From Trileptium ribeirensis (taxonomy: Eukaryota > Nematoda > Enoplea > Enoplida > Thoracostomopsidae), in NCBI GenBank assembly GCA_030248225.1, contig JASANE010025007.1:1-64000 (forward strand): 64,000 bases of DNA. Reading direction: 5' to 3'. Shown one piece after another: positions 22,795-35,855 of this stretch. The translations under genes were made by a program, and so were the position numbers. A model generated the notes under the pieces. That model was not told where the DNA came from. It saw nothing but the letters and a program-made list of their open reading frames with translations, and ran no database searches. Each line of letters opens with the position of its first letter. Positions within the stretch are counted from its first letter, which is position 1.

Positions 22795-23115
22795 AAGCTT
22801 GTTAACGCCGGGTTAGATATGTGTATCGTACAATGTTTGACAAAAGCAAGGAAGCGCCAAGAACCGAATCAAAACTCGGTGGCATTATTGCAAGCGCCGC
22901 GTAAAATCGGCTGAGCTCTCAAAGCAACTATTGCTGAGTTCCCTAAGAAACCTCGCAACATCATTGAATATCAAAGTGCGTGCACACAGGATATGACAAA
23001 CTCAGTTAGCACAACACTTCACCATGTGCGTTTGTCTTTTGTGAATTCAGTGGAATCAAATGGCTGCGATCGCTTCGCTGGGTTCTTTAGGGAACTGAGC
23101 AACAACTCCTTGAAA
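22795..23115. repeat. Diverged copies of a tRNA-like SINE family, in opposite directions
   Basis: The left part (22802-23010) matches the minus-strand family seen at 24.97-25.52 kb: gtatcgtacaatgtttgac, then a degraded promoter segment, then gagttccctaagaaacctcgcaac. Near 23078-23110 the plus strand carries ggttctttagggaactgagcaac, the same family in the other direction. The two pieces form a partial inverted pair. Confidence 0.5.
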
Positions 23116-24968
23116 ATTCAATGGTTTGCGTAAGCCGTTCGTGCCTATGCAATCGGGATCCGATTTATGGCTTGCGTTTTTTAAACATTGCACGATACAC
23201 AAATTAGTTCGATCGTTAAAATGTTAATAAACAATGTTTGTTTGTTCATTTGCATCTGTAAAAGCCTGATATCGTATCTAAAAACAATCTTTACGTTGTT
23301 CTTTTGGAAGCGGCGTAATCACATTAAGCTCACGATTCGCTATCTGGCTTATGTGTTTTTAGCCCATCCAGAATTATTCCAGTCGCCAAAACATTTAGAA
23401 GCTTGGCCAAAGCGCCTTGACAATTAGCATTTATGCAGCACAATTTTCAATACATGGCATCAGGTCTTATAGAACCCTTGGCATATCGACAAGCCGTACA
23501 ATCAGGGTTTGCACATTTCCAAGGCTATAACGGCCATTGTAGATTTTTCTGGCTACATCAAGGTTTGGCTGCCCCATGCATTTTCTGTATCTGGATCCTA
23601 GTCTATTACCATTTAAGAATTCTAATGCCTTGCACACAAAAATTTTTCTTTCCAGACATGATGCAAATGTTGATTTTGCTCATAACGAATCTGATGCATG
23701 AATATGATACATTAATATTTTATTGCGCAGATGCAGAGTAAACAGTAACACGATCTTTCAGGTTTGCTGTTTGTAGGTTTATTTAACAATAACATGGTAT
23801 ATATTAATATCAACCGTGTGGGTACAAAGGTACTAGAGGAAAAAATTTTTGCTTCGATTCGGTCGGAACCGAACCAAAAACCAAAACTCCTCCCAATAGC
23901 CAAGATGGATTCCCCAGCTGCACCGTCGGCTTCCAACTAAACGATGCCCATACGATTCTGGCTTCCTCGACTCTCAAGGAAGAAGCGGTGACACCTAGGT
24001 CCAAGGAAACAATTAGCTTAGTTAGGCGCAGGCAGGCTTTGCCAGGGTGTTCGGCCTGGTCTCTTTCGATTGCGGACTCTAGTTTTGATGGTATCGTTCA
24101 TAGAGTTTCCATGGGGAGAGTCAACCCGTAGGCATATGTATAGATACTAAGGTCGACCCGTTGTTCCCCATCCTTCACTCAAGAAAGCCTAAATTTGAAC
24201 CTAAAAACGACAACAATTCACCGGCCATGGCTCACCCTGACACTCACAAAGGCGCTTAAAGTTTCACACTTATATCCAGTGTTCTATTGATTATACCGTT
24301 TCTCGGAGGTCAATGAATTCCCCATGTTAGTTACTGAGCTTTTCTAGTTTATAACATTTTCAAGTTTGAATGCAACCAGCTCACTTTGACGACCCTAAAC
24401 GCGACCCAGTGACAATTTTGGCTAGACTCAAAACTTGCAACTTTTGTGACTATTTCTGCTTTGCAGTAAAGGTTGCACGTTGTTTTTGTGCAGCAACCTG
24501 TTGTCGTATCAATGTTTTTCAACACAGGTAAATTTGAGTAAGGCAGGGTGATATAAAGGTTTCTCGTTTTGGTCACTTATGTTTTGATTTTGGGTTTTCG
24601 CGTTGCCTCGTCCGAGCGACCCGAAGGTGTTGTAATCGTGTTGCAGATTATTTTCGACCGCCACTTCGCTCATCTGAAGATGTTAGTTTTCTTTCCTTAA
24701 TCCGAATTAAGATGTTGTTCCCGATCGGGTCGTACAGACTGAGATACCTCGCGAGTTTTAGAAAATAAAATTCCGGAAGCAAAATATTTATTTCAACACT
24801 TCAGCGGTATTATTGTCAGGCGATATGAGTTTATTTCTTTTGTTGTGCAAAAGAGCAACATTTTATTTTTAGTTTATCTAGTATGTTGCGTAATTTTTTG
24901 TTTATGTTTATCTAAAGCCGCACTGGCTCCTGAATTTTGAAAAATTTTATTTAATTAGTGTAAATAAT

Positions 24969-25240
24969 AAGAATTAATTTGTGTATCGTGTAATGTTTAA
25001 CAAACTCAAGTCCGCGCCAGGTATTGAACTCGGAACGTAAGGGTGAAACTTGCATACGCAAATCACTGAGTTATCTGGGAGCTGTTCCTCGGTTGGAACG
25101 TCACAACGTGAACGAATAACAACGCACGTTCAAACGTACGACATACGACAAACCCAGTAAACACAACGACTTGCAATGTGTGTTAGGTCCGTCTGGATCT
25201 ATCCGGCATGAAAGGATTAGTTATGCGATAGGTTAATTTT
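24969..25240 (-). repeat. tRNA-like SINE, copy 1 of a tandem pair
   Basis: About 265 bp, matching the copy at 25255-25521 over its whole length. On the minus strand it holds an A-box-like segment (TAACTCAGTGATTTG) and a B-box-like GAGTTCAATACC near 25020-25031. The family palindrome is damaged here. Confidence 0.65.
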
Positions 25241-25254
25241 TATTTAACGCTTTC

Positions 25255-25521
25255 ATGCTAAAATTAATTTGCGTATCGTGCAATGTTTGACAAACTCAAG
25301 CTCGCGCCAGGGATTGAACTCGGAACGTACGGGTGAAATTTATGTACCCAAATCACTGGGCTATCTGGGAGCTGTTGCTCGGTTCCTTAAGGAACCTCAC
25401 AACGTGAACGAATAACAACGCACGTTCAATCGTACGACATGCGACAAACCCAGTAAACACAGCGACTCGCAATGTGCATTAGGTCCATTTGGACCTAGCC
25501 AGAGTATGAAAGCATTAAGCT
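25255..25521 (-). repeat. tRNA-like SINE, copy 2 of a tandem pair
   Basis: On the minus strand: a 5' part of about 125 bp, then the perfect 16-bp palindrome GGTTCCTTAAGGAACC (25381-25396), then GAGCAACAGCTCC. A tRNA-like segment follows, with an A-box-like TAGCCCAGTGATTTGG (25363-25348) and a B-box-like GAGTTCAATCCC (25321-25310). The segment could fold as a tRNA but is followed by a non-tRNA tail. The promoter-like boxes lie inside the unit, not at its head. Confidence 0.65.
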
Positions 25522-28500
25522 AATCGGATAAAACAAATCGGTTTTGGTCATTCGTCAGATTTTCTGGAAGAGCGATGTGCAATCACGTTTGGTGGGACAA
25601 ATACTTTTTGACTAGCATCCCCAAAGAGGAATGCCTATGTGACACCCCTGAGAGCACTAAAGTTTCTTGACGGGCTATAAACGGCACAAAGGATTTTATT
25701 TGTGATCCTCATGTCAGGCCCAAAGTTCCAGTGATGGGAATTTTGTGCAAGAATGCGACGAGGCTAAATATACACGGAAATAATATCTTTTCAGATCACC
25801 ATGTATTTATCAGCTTTGCACTGCTATGTCTCATCGGACAGTTGAGTATTTGAGAAAGCTAATTGGCACAAATGTTGCAAGGATTTTTCGATTGAGCATT
25901 TAGCAAAGGTAAAGCTGAATGCCTAAGCAATGTAGAATTTTGTGGCCTACAAATGACTGAATCTTTATGTTAGGAAAGTGGCCAAAGTTTAAGCTGATTT
26001 AATTTTCAGCTCAGTGCCCGTGTAAGCTTTACATGAACATTGAATATTTGAGAATGTGCAACTGAGTATACATTTAGCTGGTAAATTGATTTGACCCAGA
26101 CGTTCCATAGCACACTGTGTACCTTGGGTATATGGCTTGCGTGATTAAATAAATGTGTTGCTTGGTTCCTTGATCATGGAAGATCGCTTAATTAAAACGA
26201 ATTTCTTTTGGTTCGTGAGGTGTTTTGAGTTTTCACATCTAACCATTAGGCTCAATTTAGTCTTATCCTCAACGTCTTAACTCTAACTCGTTTCGACTTA
26301 GACCAGCTTAGACTTAGAGACTAATTTATGGTTTGATTCCAGCAGATACGCTGCACATTGATGAACACACATTCACATTATCAATGGCTTGTAATTTCTG
26401 TAACCCATCATTGGAATCAAATTAGAGTCACAACCACTGGTTTGATGTAACTAATTTCCTCCAAATTTTGAATGCCGCTTGCTGTATTTTAATTGTCAGT
26501 AAGTTGGAATATTGGACAAAATTTTTTATTGCAAGCAGGAGAGTTACTACCGTTATCTGCTCTCTAATTAAAGTCCTGGGATTTCTCATTCCGGCTAGTT
26601 TGAAATTTTCAATGTCTAATATTTAAAATTTTAGCCTCCTTCAATTGTCAAATTGATTCCTGAACTGAGCATGACTCATGCTCTGCTTATCTAGTCAAAG
26701 CTTAAATCTTGTGGTACAATTTTTGTTTTGTCTCACCTATGTTTTATAGGTTTCCCTGGTTTGCCACCTCGGTTAGCCAAATAGATAGGGAAAATTTCTT
26801 TAAAAATATTGGACATTTGTCAATTTGTAAGATTTACTTTGGTCATTCCCAGCTTCTCCAATATTTGTGCTTCTCGACTGAGAAATTCCTAGGAGTCTCG
26901 CTTTGACCCATACTTACAAAGACAAACGATTGCCAAGGCTGTGAAATATGACATAGAAATTATAATTAAAATCTGGCTCTAACTTCAAAGCCATCTTCCT
27001 GGAAAGCTGCAATTAGGATTGCCCTTCATTTGAAGTTCCGCAGTCTTATCTCGATCGGATGGGCCTGATTCTGAGCTATTTTTATTCCCTTATAATTGCA
27101 GGAAGCTACCGGAATTCCCTTTTGTCTAAAGTTAACCCAATAGCTGATAGACTTTGAGGATCGGCTCAACAAAGCTTTTTGGCGTAGAGAGGGTCGTATT
27201 CAGCCGTAATACGAAACACGTATTATACGTCACATGTATTATTAAAATTATTATGTACTGTTGAACCAGGACGAATGGACGAAACATCTAGAATAAACAG
27301 GGAACACGGATAAAACAATCAACCATTCGTTTACATGTAATTTTGACATGGACTTCTCGCCACTGAATTAGTACTGAAGATCATTAGTTTATATTTCCTA
27401 GTTGTACTGTATTTTCATGATAGTTAGCCTGTTTAATTTAGTACAGAAGAACATTTTGTGCATCAACACAACCTCACAGCATGGAACGATGCAGCTGGCT
27501 TACACACGTTAGCCTAGAGTTAGTTCCGGAAGTGTTTGAATCAGCTTGCTTGACCCAAATTGGTTGGTCAAATTTTTCATGCACTCCAATAGCTACAGTC
27601 TGTGCGAGCTGTGCATCGACCTTTTACTGCTTAGGTTTTAGGCAGTTGTCTTGTAAATGATCACTTGCATGAATCGCTTTCCTGGCAACATTTAATCCAT
27701 TGACTGTTTACTGTTACCCAAACACTGACGATATATTGACAAAATAATGACATTACAAGTTTTTCAAAGACATAAAATTTTGGTACAAATGATGCACAGG
27801 TAAATTACAAAATTTGTTCATTTCGAGGATTCGCTGCTGTAAACATTTGTCTCCACTTGTCAATGAATGCAATATTTTATATCACTTCAGCCATTGATTT
27901 GAGTTGGTTGCACATTAGCGATATGATTAGTAAACTTTACGGTTCTTCAAAATTGCTGTGTTTGGAAATGTCTTGGTGTCTTTGGGTAAGCCAAGGGAAA
28001 TGATTTTATCTAAAATCATCCTCATATTAACATATGAGATTTGTTGTACTAACTCAGAGCACCAAACGTTTTATGAAGAAAAGTACTCGATGATTTTGTT
28101 CATTTTAACTCTTCGGCTAATTATTCCCATGAAATTTCCAGACAGTAGAAAAAACATGAAATTTATCAATCGAATCTGGAGAACTGCTTTGGTTACAAAT
28201 ATGTCCAGTTTAACGCACCTTAATTATCATTTCAACAACATTGGATTAATGACTGACCTCCATATTTCCACGCCTATACAACGTTACAGCGTATAACATG
28301 TTTTTGTATGAAAAAATTTTTAATCGGAGATTTGCATCAAAATTCTCATTAGGATGACTTCCATCTACGAACATAGAAACTTACAACAGCTCTCCAAATA
28401 TCATCCTACACTCCAATATAATGGAAGCTTAATTCACCATTAGGGGACATGGCATTACTTAAATACCGTGTTATTTCAATATTTACAGTTTGGTGCACTC

Positions 28501-31500
28501 CGTTTCTCGGAATGTCGTATCTGAGCAGATTTTGCTAACACCAGAGCTCGCGCATAGCAAATGATCCCATGATAAAGGAGTGATGCAAGCTGAAAGAAAA
28601 ACTCCTTTTTGGATATTTTCTCAAATTTGATAAAGCACAATCAACTACTCATGGAAACGAACCAAAATGCGTCAACTTTAAAGATTTACATTTCAGAAGT
28701 TGATACTTACCAAATATACAACGATGCGTGATTCTAAGAAATTTGTTCAAGTATTCCGGCATGATTTGGTCAACAGATAATATTTTTCATTTTGACACTA
28801 TTAGGCATTAATTTGACCCGTGGAAAAACTTACAAAATTTTTTAAGGTGTATTCATTATTTATTGTTTGTGCGAAATTATATTTTTGTCGTGGCTTTGTA
28901 GTAAAACTACAAGACTTCACATATACGCATATTATGTTTTCATGCAAATACTTTGCCTTGTAGTCTTACGTATACACATATATAGTAATATACATATGCT
29001 CGGGGATCCATGTAATAATCACCTGTGATTGTCAATAATGGTTTTTCGGACAACCGCACAAGATTGTGGAACAGACCATATAAAAACACACAATCAATAA
29101 TTTATAAGCAATTATGTCAGGCATATTACAGCAATAATATTACTAAGCGCAACCCAAACAATCTGATGCCTGTTCAGGCTACTCTACCTAGTGGAGTCAG
29201 TCAATCGGTCTTTATTTACTCCTAGACCGAGCACAAAATTTTCGACAATTTCTGATTCGGTCGGTCAACACAGCCATGGAAACTGCACGCATGCATGAAT
29301 ATATTTATTAACGTATCCATCTATGCGAAAATGTATACATACTATATGTAAAGCTAAAAACCGAAGCCGCTACTGCGCAGGAGTCGGTCAACCCGACCTG
29401 AGTCAAATGCTGTAATTACTGGCTTACATGATATACAATTGTGTAATGCTTTACTTCACCTACCGGCTGGTGCTCTCCTGATACCGTCCTGGTGTCTAAA
29501 TTTTTTATTGGCTGTAGACAAAATAGCGAAGCTACTCCTGGCAGCCTTTTTCTGATGCCATACCATTCTAGCAAGTTCCATTTACTGGCCGACGAAACAT
29601 ATTCTAGGATTGTCCAAACCTGCAACCAATTGATTAGTAGACATTTATTTTTTCTATTATTTTCCAGTTCATCAACTAATTACACCACATTGCAATAACT
29701 AATGCTTTTAATGGTTACAATTCCGCGAATTAAACACATGTGCTACTAATGCTAAGAAACTGTGAATATAACAGATGCAGGAACTTTAATAAAATACCAC
29801 ACAATACATACTTTACAAATATTCAACAAATTAAAAAATTCCACACACACGGTAAGTAGGCAAGTGGTTGTTTATAAATACGATATGCTCGGTATCTATA
29901 CATTGCAACAGTGATCCGGCGATAAACTACATAACGAACAAACCCTGTTGCAATAATATTGTGATTTTTTAAATATATTTTAAATATGTATTGCTAGTGA
30001 AAAATAAATCTGCGATACGTTATCTGAAATATATTTTATTTGTATGTTTTGTGTATATTGCATGTAATGATATACTTTATATATCAAGTATCTGTCAGTA
30101 GAAGAAAACACGGTTCTTCCTTTCGGTTGGGCTTTGCTCGACCGTTCAACCCATACAAGATGGTCTGTGTAGTGGTTCTATGTCGAAATTTTCACGGGCA
30201 CACCATGTGTTAGAAATCCGGTCAACCTGCGCAGTTTCATGGCCCTTTGTAGAAGTTCAGCTTTCTATGCTGTTAAAACAATTTTCCTGCAGCAGTCTTA
30301 GTGAATGTTACGATAGCTTGCCACAAATCGGCTTGTCTATGACAAGTAAGGCTACAATGAACAGTGTCTGTACTACCGACAACTACAGCGGAATTGGAAC
30401 AAAAGTAAAGAAACGAGTCCTACGGAGCATAAAACATATACTAGGAAATACGACAAAGTCGACGAAATGTATACTTAATAGAGTATGCCTACTAGATGCA
30501 GTGCATGGAATATATTTCCGGACCGCGTGCCCGTACCGGAACTGGTCGAATAAATACCTATCATCAGCATCAAAATGTCAGAGGTCACATTTTGATCTGA
30601 ATTTTTAACCCTCAAAATATTCCCGGTGACCGGGTCCGTTCCGCAATATACATGAATACTCGGCATACTATACTATAATATAGAATATACAAATATAATA
30701 TACAAAATCAGTTGTGTGCAACACATTAACTGAACCGTGCGCGTTGATAAGCAGAAACTCAAATTTTCCTGTAGAAGTAAAAATTTAGTTCAATTTCCTG
30801 ATTCCTAGCCTGGTTTTAATGAAACTCTGGATCCGGCACCAGTAACCTATTTTGACCGTTAAGCGCCCATAGTCTGGTTTATTTGCATGCTGTAGCAAAA
30901 TTCCCTATTAATGCGAATCCGGATATTTCTGTGTAATCCTGTTACATAAGGGCCATTTACCTAATATTCTCTCATTACATTTATACGCCTAAAGTACAAA
31001 ATGTCATAGCTTCTCCGGCTTTTTGACTCGATTATCTGACCTTTTTATCACATTTTTATGAAATTCTTTATGTTTTGTAATGTTCCTGAAAATTTTCCTA
31101 GCATAGAAAGTTTATTCAAACGCACAATTGACTTCGTTATAAGTCAGTTGTAGCATACCTAAACGTGCGTTAAAGGATGTGTACGCCCGGTTATGTTGTT
31201 TTCATCCGTTGAATTTATCAAAATTATACATACGAATCATTGAAAGTACGTTTATATATGATAGAACTATTACTTTATTTTTTTGCAATCCTGAATGCAT
31301 GCATCAAGTTTCTGTTTCTCAAGAATGTTTTGAAGATGTTCTGCGCGTGAGTGGAAAAATAATTGTGCATTTGAAATTGCATGTTGAATTGATAGTACGA
31401 CTGTAAATTGTTTCATCCCTCAATCAAATGTTACACTTTGCAACAAATGATTTTTCAAATTTTATCTTAATGAATTATTATGCAACTTCTAGTTTCAACT

Positions 31501-33080
31501 GACATACGATGCATATTGTGACAATACTCTGTAACACCATCGCTGCTCTTTGTCATACAGATAAGTATGCGTAATCCGATAGATATATTCCAAGACAAAG
31601 CTGTCTGAATTTTTGATCAGTAATGGACTGAGCAAATTCAAGCCAAACAAAAATACTGCGTGAATTTCAGGTCAGGTTAGTGGTTTACGAATTATTTCCG
31701 GCATTCTATTTCAATGTTACTTCACTGCCAAAGTATATACATTTCACCTGCCCATCCTCGTGCGGGTTTAAAGCTACATACCTTATCTCACCGTGGATCA
31801 AGAGAATTCACAAAATTACGTATTCGTTAAAATTTAGTGAAATTGACGTCTGTCGTTTTTTTATGCTGATGTTTCAAAAATCTGGCTCGTCGTATAAATA
31901 TTTTCATTCAACTTTTTAAGCGTTAACTCTTCGCATAACAACCGCCGTTGATTATATAAGTGATATGAAAGGCAGAAAACGTATATGAAGTTTCATGTAT
32001 CGGTCAGAGAGATAAGATATGGGAACGGTATATATATTTTTACCAAAAATCCATGCATGAGTAACATGGGACGGACACTGATATATGCTTTCAAACACAA
32101 CTTATCAAAATTGCTCGCATGCATTCAAAAACGAAAACAAAGCGACACTACGAGAACGGGCATTGTGAGCGGTCCTGTATTTCATTTCAATGCAATATAT
32201 TGTAATGCTTCGTACTTCAGCCAAAATTTCCCGCAATCCGGGTTATGACCTCGATGATAAAAACCGCAAAACAGAGTACCAGTTTAACCAGTGCAAATAG
32301 CAACATGTAAAGTGACTAAATACGTACGAGTTTTATATATGTTTTTAACATTTATCCCAGTGGTTTTTGTAGATAAGTTTTTTTATTTTATTACACTAAA
32401 AAGTGGCATGTATTGTGAATGAAATATTAAAAACAAATTTTAATTAATCATAACTGTGCAATACTAAAAGAAACCCTGGCCTGAAGATAAAATAATTTGG
32501 CATTTTGTTAACAGTTTGCTCGAATCTATCGTTTTATAATTATTTAGGCTCCTGCTTGAAGAATAATATTTAGAGAACACGGCTCGTATTTCGGTAACTT
32601 TAATTCGCTGAAAATTTGTGCGCTGCGATTATGAGTTGCGCTTCGTCTAAGGTTAATCGTCACCAGATTTTTGTACGTAATATTTTCCGTCACAATTGTA
32701 CAACTAAAGCATCGCTTTATCTACAAAACCACTTTGAAGCAAAAGGTTAAAATAGCCATTTAACCGATTGAAACAAAAAATGATAACATTGTCATACACT
32801 TTGACAAGGCTTTTACGCAGTTATCGCTGAAATTTCCGCACCAGATTTGCGATTGGGATATGCTACAAACTAGATGCTGCGCTGAGACCTTTGGATTTAG
32901 CGCCATTGCTTTTGAATGATAGTTTGCCAGATTAAACCTGAATATTTGCGGATTCAGCTATATCCAAAGTTTAGTCGCTACTAGGAAAATGTTGACTATA
33001 TAGTATGCCAATTATAAGTACATCCACTGCAAAAATTTAAATAAAATACCACTAATCATATTGAAGCTATAGTTAAAACC
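25522..33080. other. Gene-free AT-rich stretch
   Basis: No coding exon recognised. The longest ORF (30180-30608, 142 codons) shows no motif I know. Around 29230-29400 and 30110-30240 there are GC-richer patches sharing cggtcaac-type words, perhaps relics of a repeat. Confidence 0.35.
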
Positions 33081-33084
33081 GCGA

Positions 33085-33270
33085 TACCGGGGAGGTCGTC
33101 GGGGTGTGGGAAGTAAATTTTCTGAAAATTTTTAAGAACTCAAAATGTTTCTTCTTGATTTCTGCCAATTAGCGATAAATTTTCATTAATTTCCCCTATT
33201 TGTTACAATTTTATCCCAATTTTTGCCATTTTCCACTCTATTTTTGCCAACTCGTGACAATAGTATTGTT
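33085..33270 (+). repeat. Half copy of the fold-back element seen at 61.5 kb
   Basis: From ggggaggtcgtcggggtg through gaactcaaaatg and a run of ttttgccaattt-like phrases, this matches the left arm of the element at 61505-62200. No matching right arm lies nearby. Confidence 0.5.
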
Positions 33271-33344
33271 ATATACTACTAATATAATTGGGAATTGTTA
33301 CATCATTTGCTCTCTGCAATCAGTAAGCTTGCCCTAATCGACAC

Positions 33345-34290
33345 ACCACGCACCGACTAAATAATATAATACGAAATATAGATAACCAGCGAGTTGACGA
33401 TAAAGGTTAGCTGAATTTATTTGGTTGTAGGAACAACATCGTACTAGCACAATGTGACATATTTAACGCCCAAAATTATGCGTGCCTCGACTAAATAGTT
33501 TATTAGTAAATAAAGATAAGCATTTCGTCATTTGATCTTAAAGGATTGCTGAATATATTTGCTTGTAGAAACAACATTGTACCAGAACAATGTGACATAT
33601 TTAACGCCCATAATTATGCGTGCATCAAGTAAATAGTATATTGACAAATAAAGATAAGCAGCGAATTGACGTTAAAGGTTAGCTGAATATAATTGCTTGT
33701 GGGAACAACCTCGTACCTCTGCATTGTGACAGATTTACGCCCATATCATGCGTGCCTCCACTAAATAGTTTATTAGCAAATAAAATAAGCAGTTCGTCAT
33801 TTGATCATAAAGGATTGCTGAATATATTTGCTTGTAGAAACAACATCGTACCAGCACAATGTGACATATTTAACGCCCATAATTATGCGTGGTTCGACTA
33901 AATAGTATATTAGCAAATAAAGATAAGCAGCGAATTGACGTTAAAGGTTAGCTGAATATATTTGCTTGTAGAAACAACCTCGTACCCCCGCATTGTGACA
34001 GATGTACGCCCATATTACGCGTGCTTCGACTAAATAGTATTTAGCAAATAAAGATAAGCAGCGAGTTGACGTTAACGGATAGCTGAATATATTTGCTTGT
34101 AGAAACAACCCCGTACCCCCGCATTGTCACAGATTTACGCTCATATTATGCATGCTTCGACTAAATAGTATATTAGCAAATAAAGATAAGCAGCGAGTTG
34201 ACGTTAAAGATTAGCTGAATATAATTTCTCGTAGAAACAACCTCGCACCACCACACTGTGACAGATTTACGCCCGGAATTATGACTTGTA
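33345..34290 (+). repeat. Satellite-like tandem array, unit about 134 bp, about 7 copies
   Basis: The anchor gtgaca(t/g)at recurs at about 33454, 33592, 33726, 33861, 33995, 34126 and 34258, giving spacings of 138, 134, 135, 134, 131 and 132. Each unit reads through acgccca...atgcgtg, a ctaaatagta block, aaataaagataagca, gacgttaaaggttagctgaatat and cttgtagaaacaac. Two unit types are visible: one with agcacaatgtgacatatttaac and one with cccgcattgtgacagattta. A partial unit opens the array. Confidence 0.9.
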
Positions 34291-35520
34291 GTTATATACG
34301 CCTATAATTGTACCTTTGGTGAGTGAAGAAACAGTTAAAAAGTATTTTTAACCGCTCATAAATAGTTTATCTGATGCTTCTATCCCAATCCGCAATATCT
34401 GTGAAAAACAAACCAAAAATCATGAGTAACTGTTTCCACTGATTGGTAGATGTACTTTTAACGGACCAGATTGAAGCGGAATTATTCCTTTTCTCGCAGA
34501 ATGACCGTTTAGTAATATGCTTTTTCACAGTATAGGAGTATATATATGGTTTATACTTTTGTGTAAAAGCGTTTCTCCTACTGGTACACCAGAAATTGCC
34601 TATGTTTCGAGCTAGCTGTGATGCCCTTAACGCCAGATGCAAACTTTAAAAATCTTTTAGAATTCTTGCGGTTGATGAGAAGGACCTAGAACCCGACCCT
34701 CAAGCTTGCAAGACTGGCACACTGCCATTATAACACAGTCTTCTACCAACTTGTGTTATATCTACGCTAGCAATTGTGATCCACAAACCTAGTTGCGCTG
34801 ACTGCCAGATTACCAGTTTGCGTTTGTTTAATATATATTTGTTTGTTCGTGTTTGATGATAAATATAAAAAAATCTTAAGAATATGATATGGTTAAAATG
34901 GACATTTCTTGAACATCTTCGCTGGGCAGTTATCATAATTAACAATGTATGTTCCAAATTATTATTGCAAACTCTACGAGCTAGCGGAATATTGCCTGGT
35001 TGAAGAGATCTTACAATTTAAGTTATTTTTCAATCAAATCAACCAAGTTTATTAATGAATCGCTCCCTAGTAACCGGAAACTTAGCGAAACGAGTTTTGC
35101 GCGGGCGTTAATGGCCATCATAGCTAGTTCGAACCTGAGGCTATGCTTACCAGCTGTCGGTGTACTAGTAAAAACAAAATATAAAACCCAATTTAGAAAA
35201 ATATACATCATATATCAACATAGTACATTAATGAACTGATATTAGACCGAAAAAAGCATCATTTCACTTACATCCGGTCATTAACAACTAAAAAATGAGA
35301 ACAAAGATCAAGAATCTGGTAATTGTCTCCTTGGAATGCACGATTACGGTGCGGTTCACACTTCAAAGATTTTGATTTTGATCAAAATTTGATCAAAATC
35401 ATTTGACCAAAATTTACTGTAAGGGGCAAAATATGGCAAATAAGCCTGCTTAAACGGTAGGTATGTCATTGAAATTAAAAAAGAATGATCAACGCCCGTA
35501 TATCATATACGCCGCTGGGT
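34291..35520. other. Gene-free stretch
   Basis: No gene recognised. Near 35370-35410 a small palindromic patch built from gattttgatcaaaatt-like words occurs. Confidence 0.35.
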
Positions 35521-35524
35521 TAGG

Positions 35525-35855
35525 GAAATTTATTCAGACTTAAACCAATAAGTTCAAAGGATCATCAAAGCACACATAATAGCGTGGTTCTACATCATTC
35601 GGATAGAATTTAGGATTTTACTTTCTTAATATCAAATACGCCCGGATGTATAAATTACACACCAAACCACCCAGCATTGTAGTAAGTTTTCTAATCAGAC
35701 TTCCAACAATGAGTTCAAAGGATCAACATAGCACGCATAATAGCATTGTTCTACATCATTCGGATAGAATTTAAGATTGTATTTTCTTAATACGATCAGA
35801 TGTATAAATTACACACCAAACCACCCAGCATTGCAATCAGAGTTCTAATTGGACA
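35525..35855 (+). repeat. Tandem duplication of about 165 bp
   Basis: Two adjacent copies share gttcaaaggatca, a gca(c/t)aatagc block, ttctacatcattcggatag and tgtataaattacacaccaaa, with a few indels between them. The second begins near 35693. Confidence 0.85.

Noticed and set aside
25300..25375. A functional tRNA gene
   Set aside because: A and B boxes are present, but the unit sits inside a repeat with several diverged copies and lacks a clear acceptor stem and pol III terminator.
30180..30608. Plus-strand ORF of 142 codons as a gene
   Set aside because: No motif, no hydrophobic or repeat pattern, and no splice context; its length is compatible with chance in this sequence.
33345..34290. 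CRISPR-like array
   Set aside because: The whole unit repeats, with no unique spacers, in a eukaryotic genome; it is a satellite.
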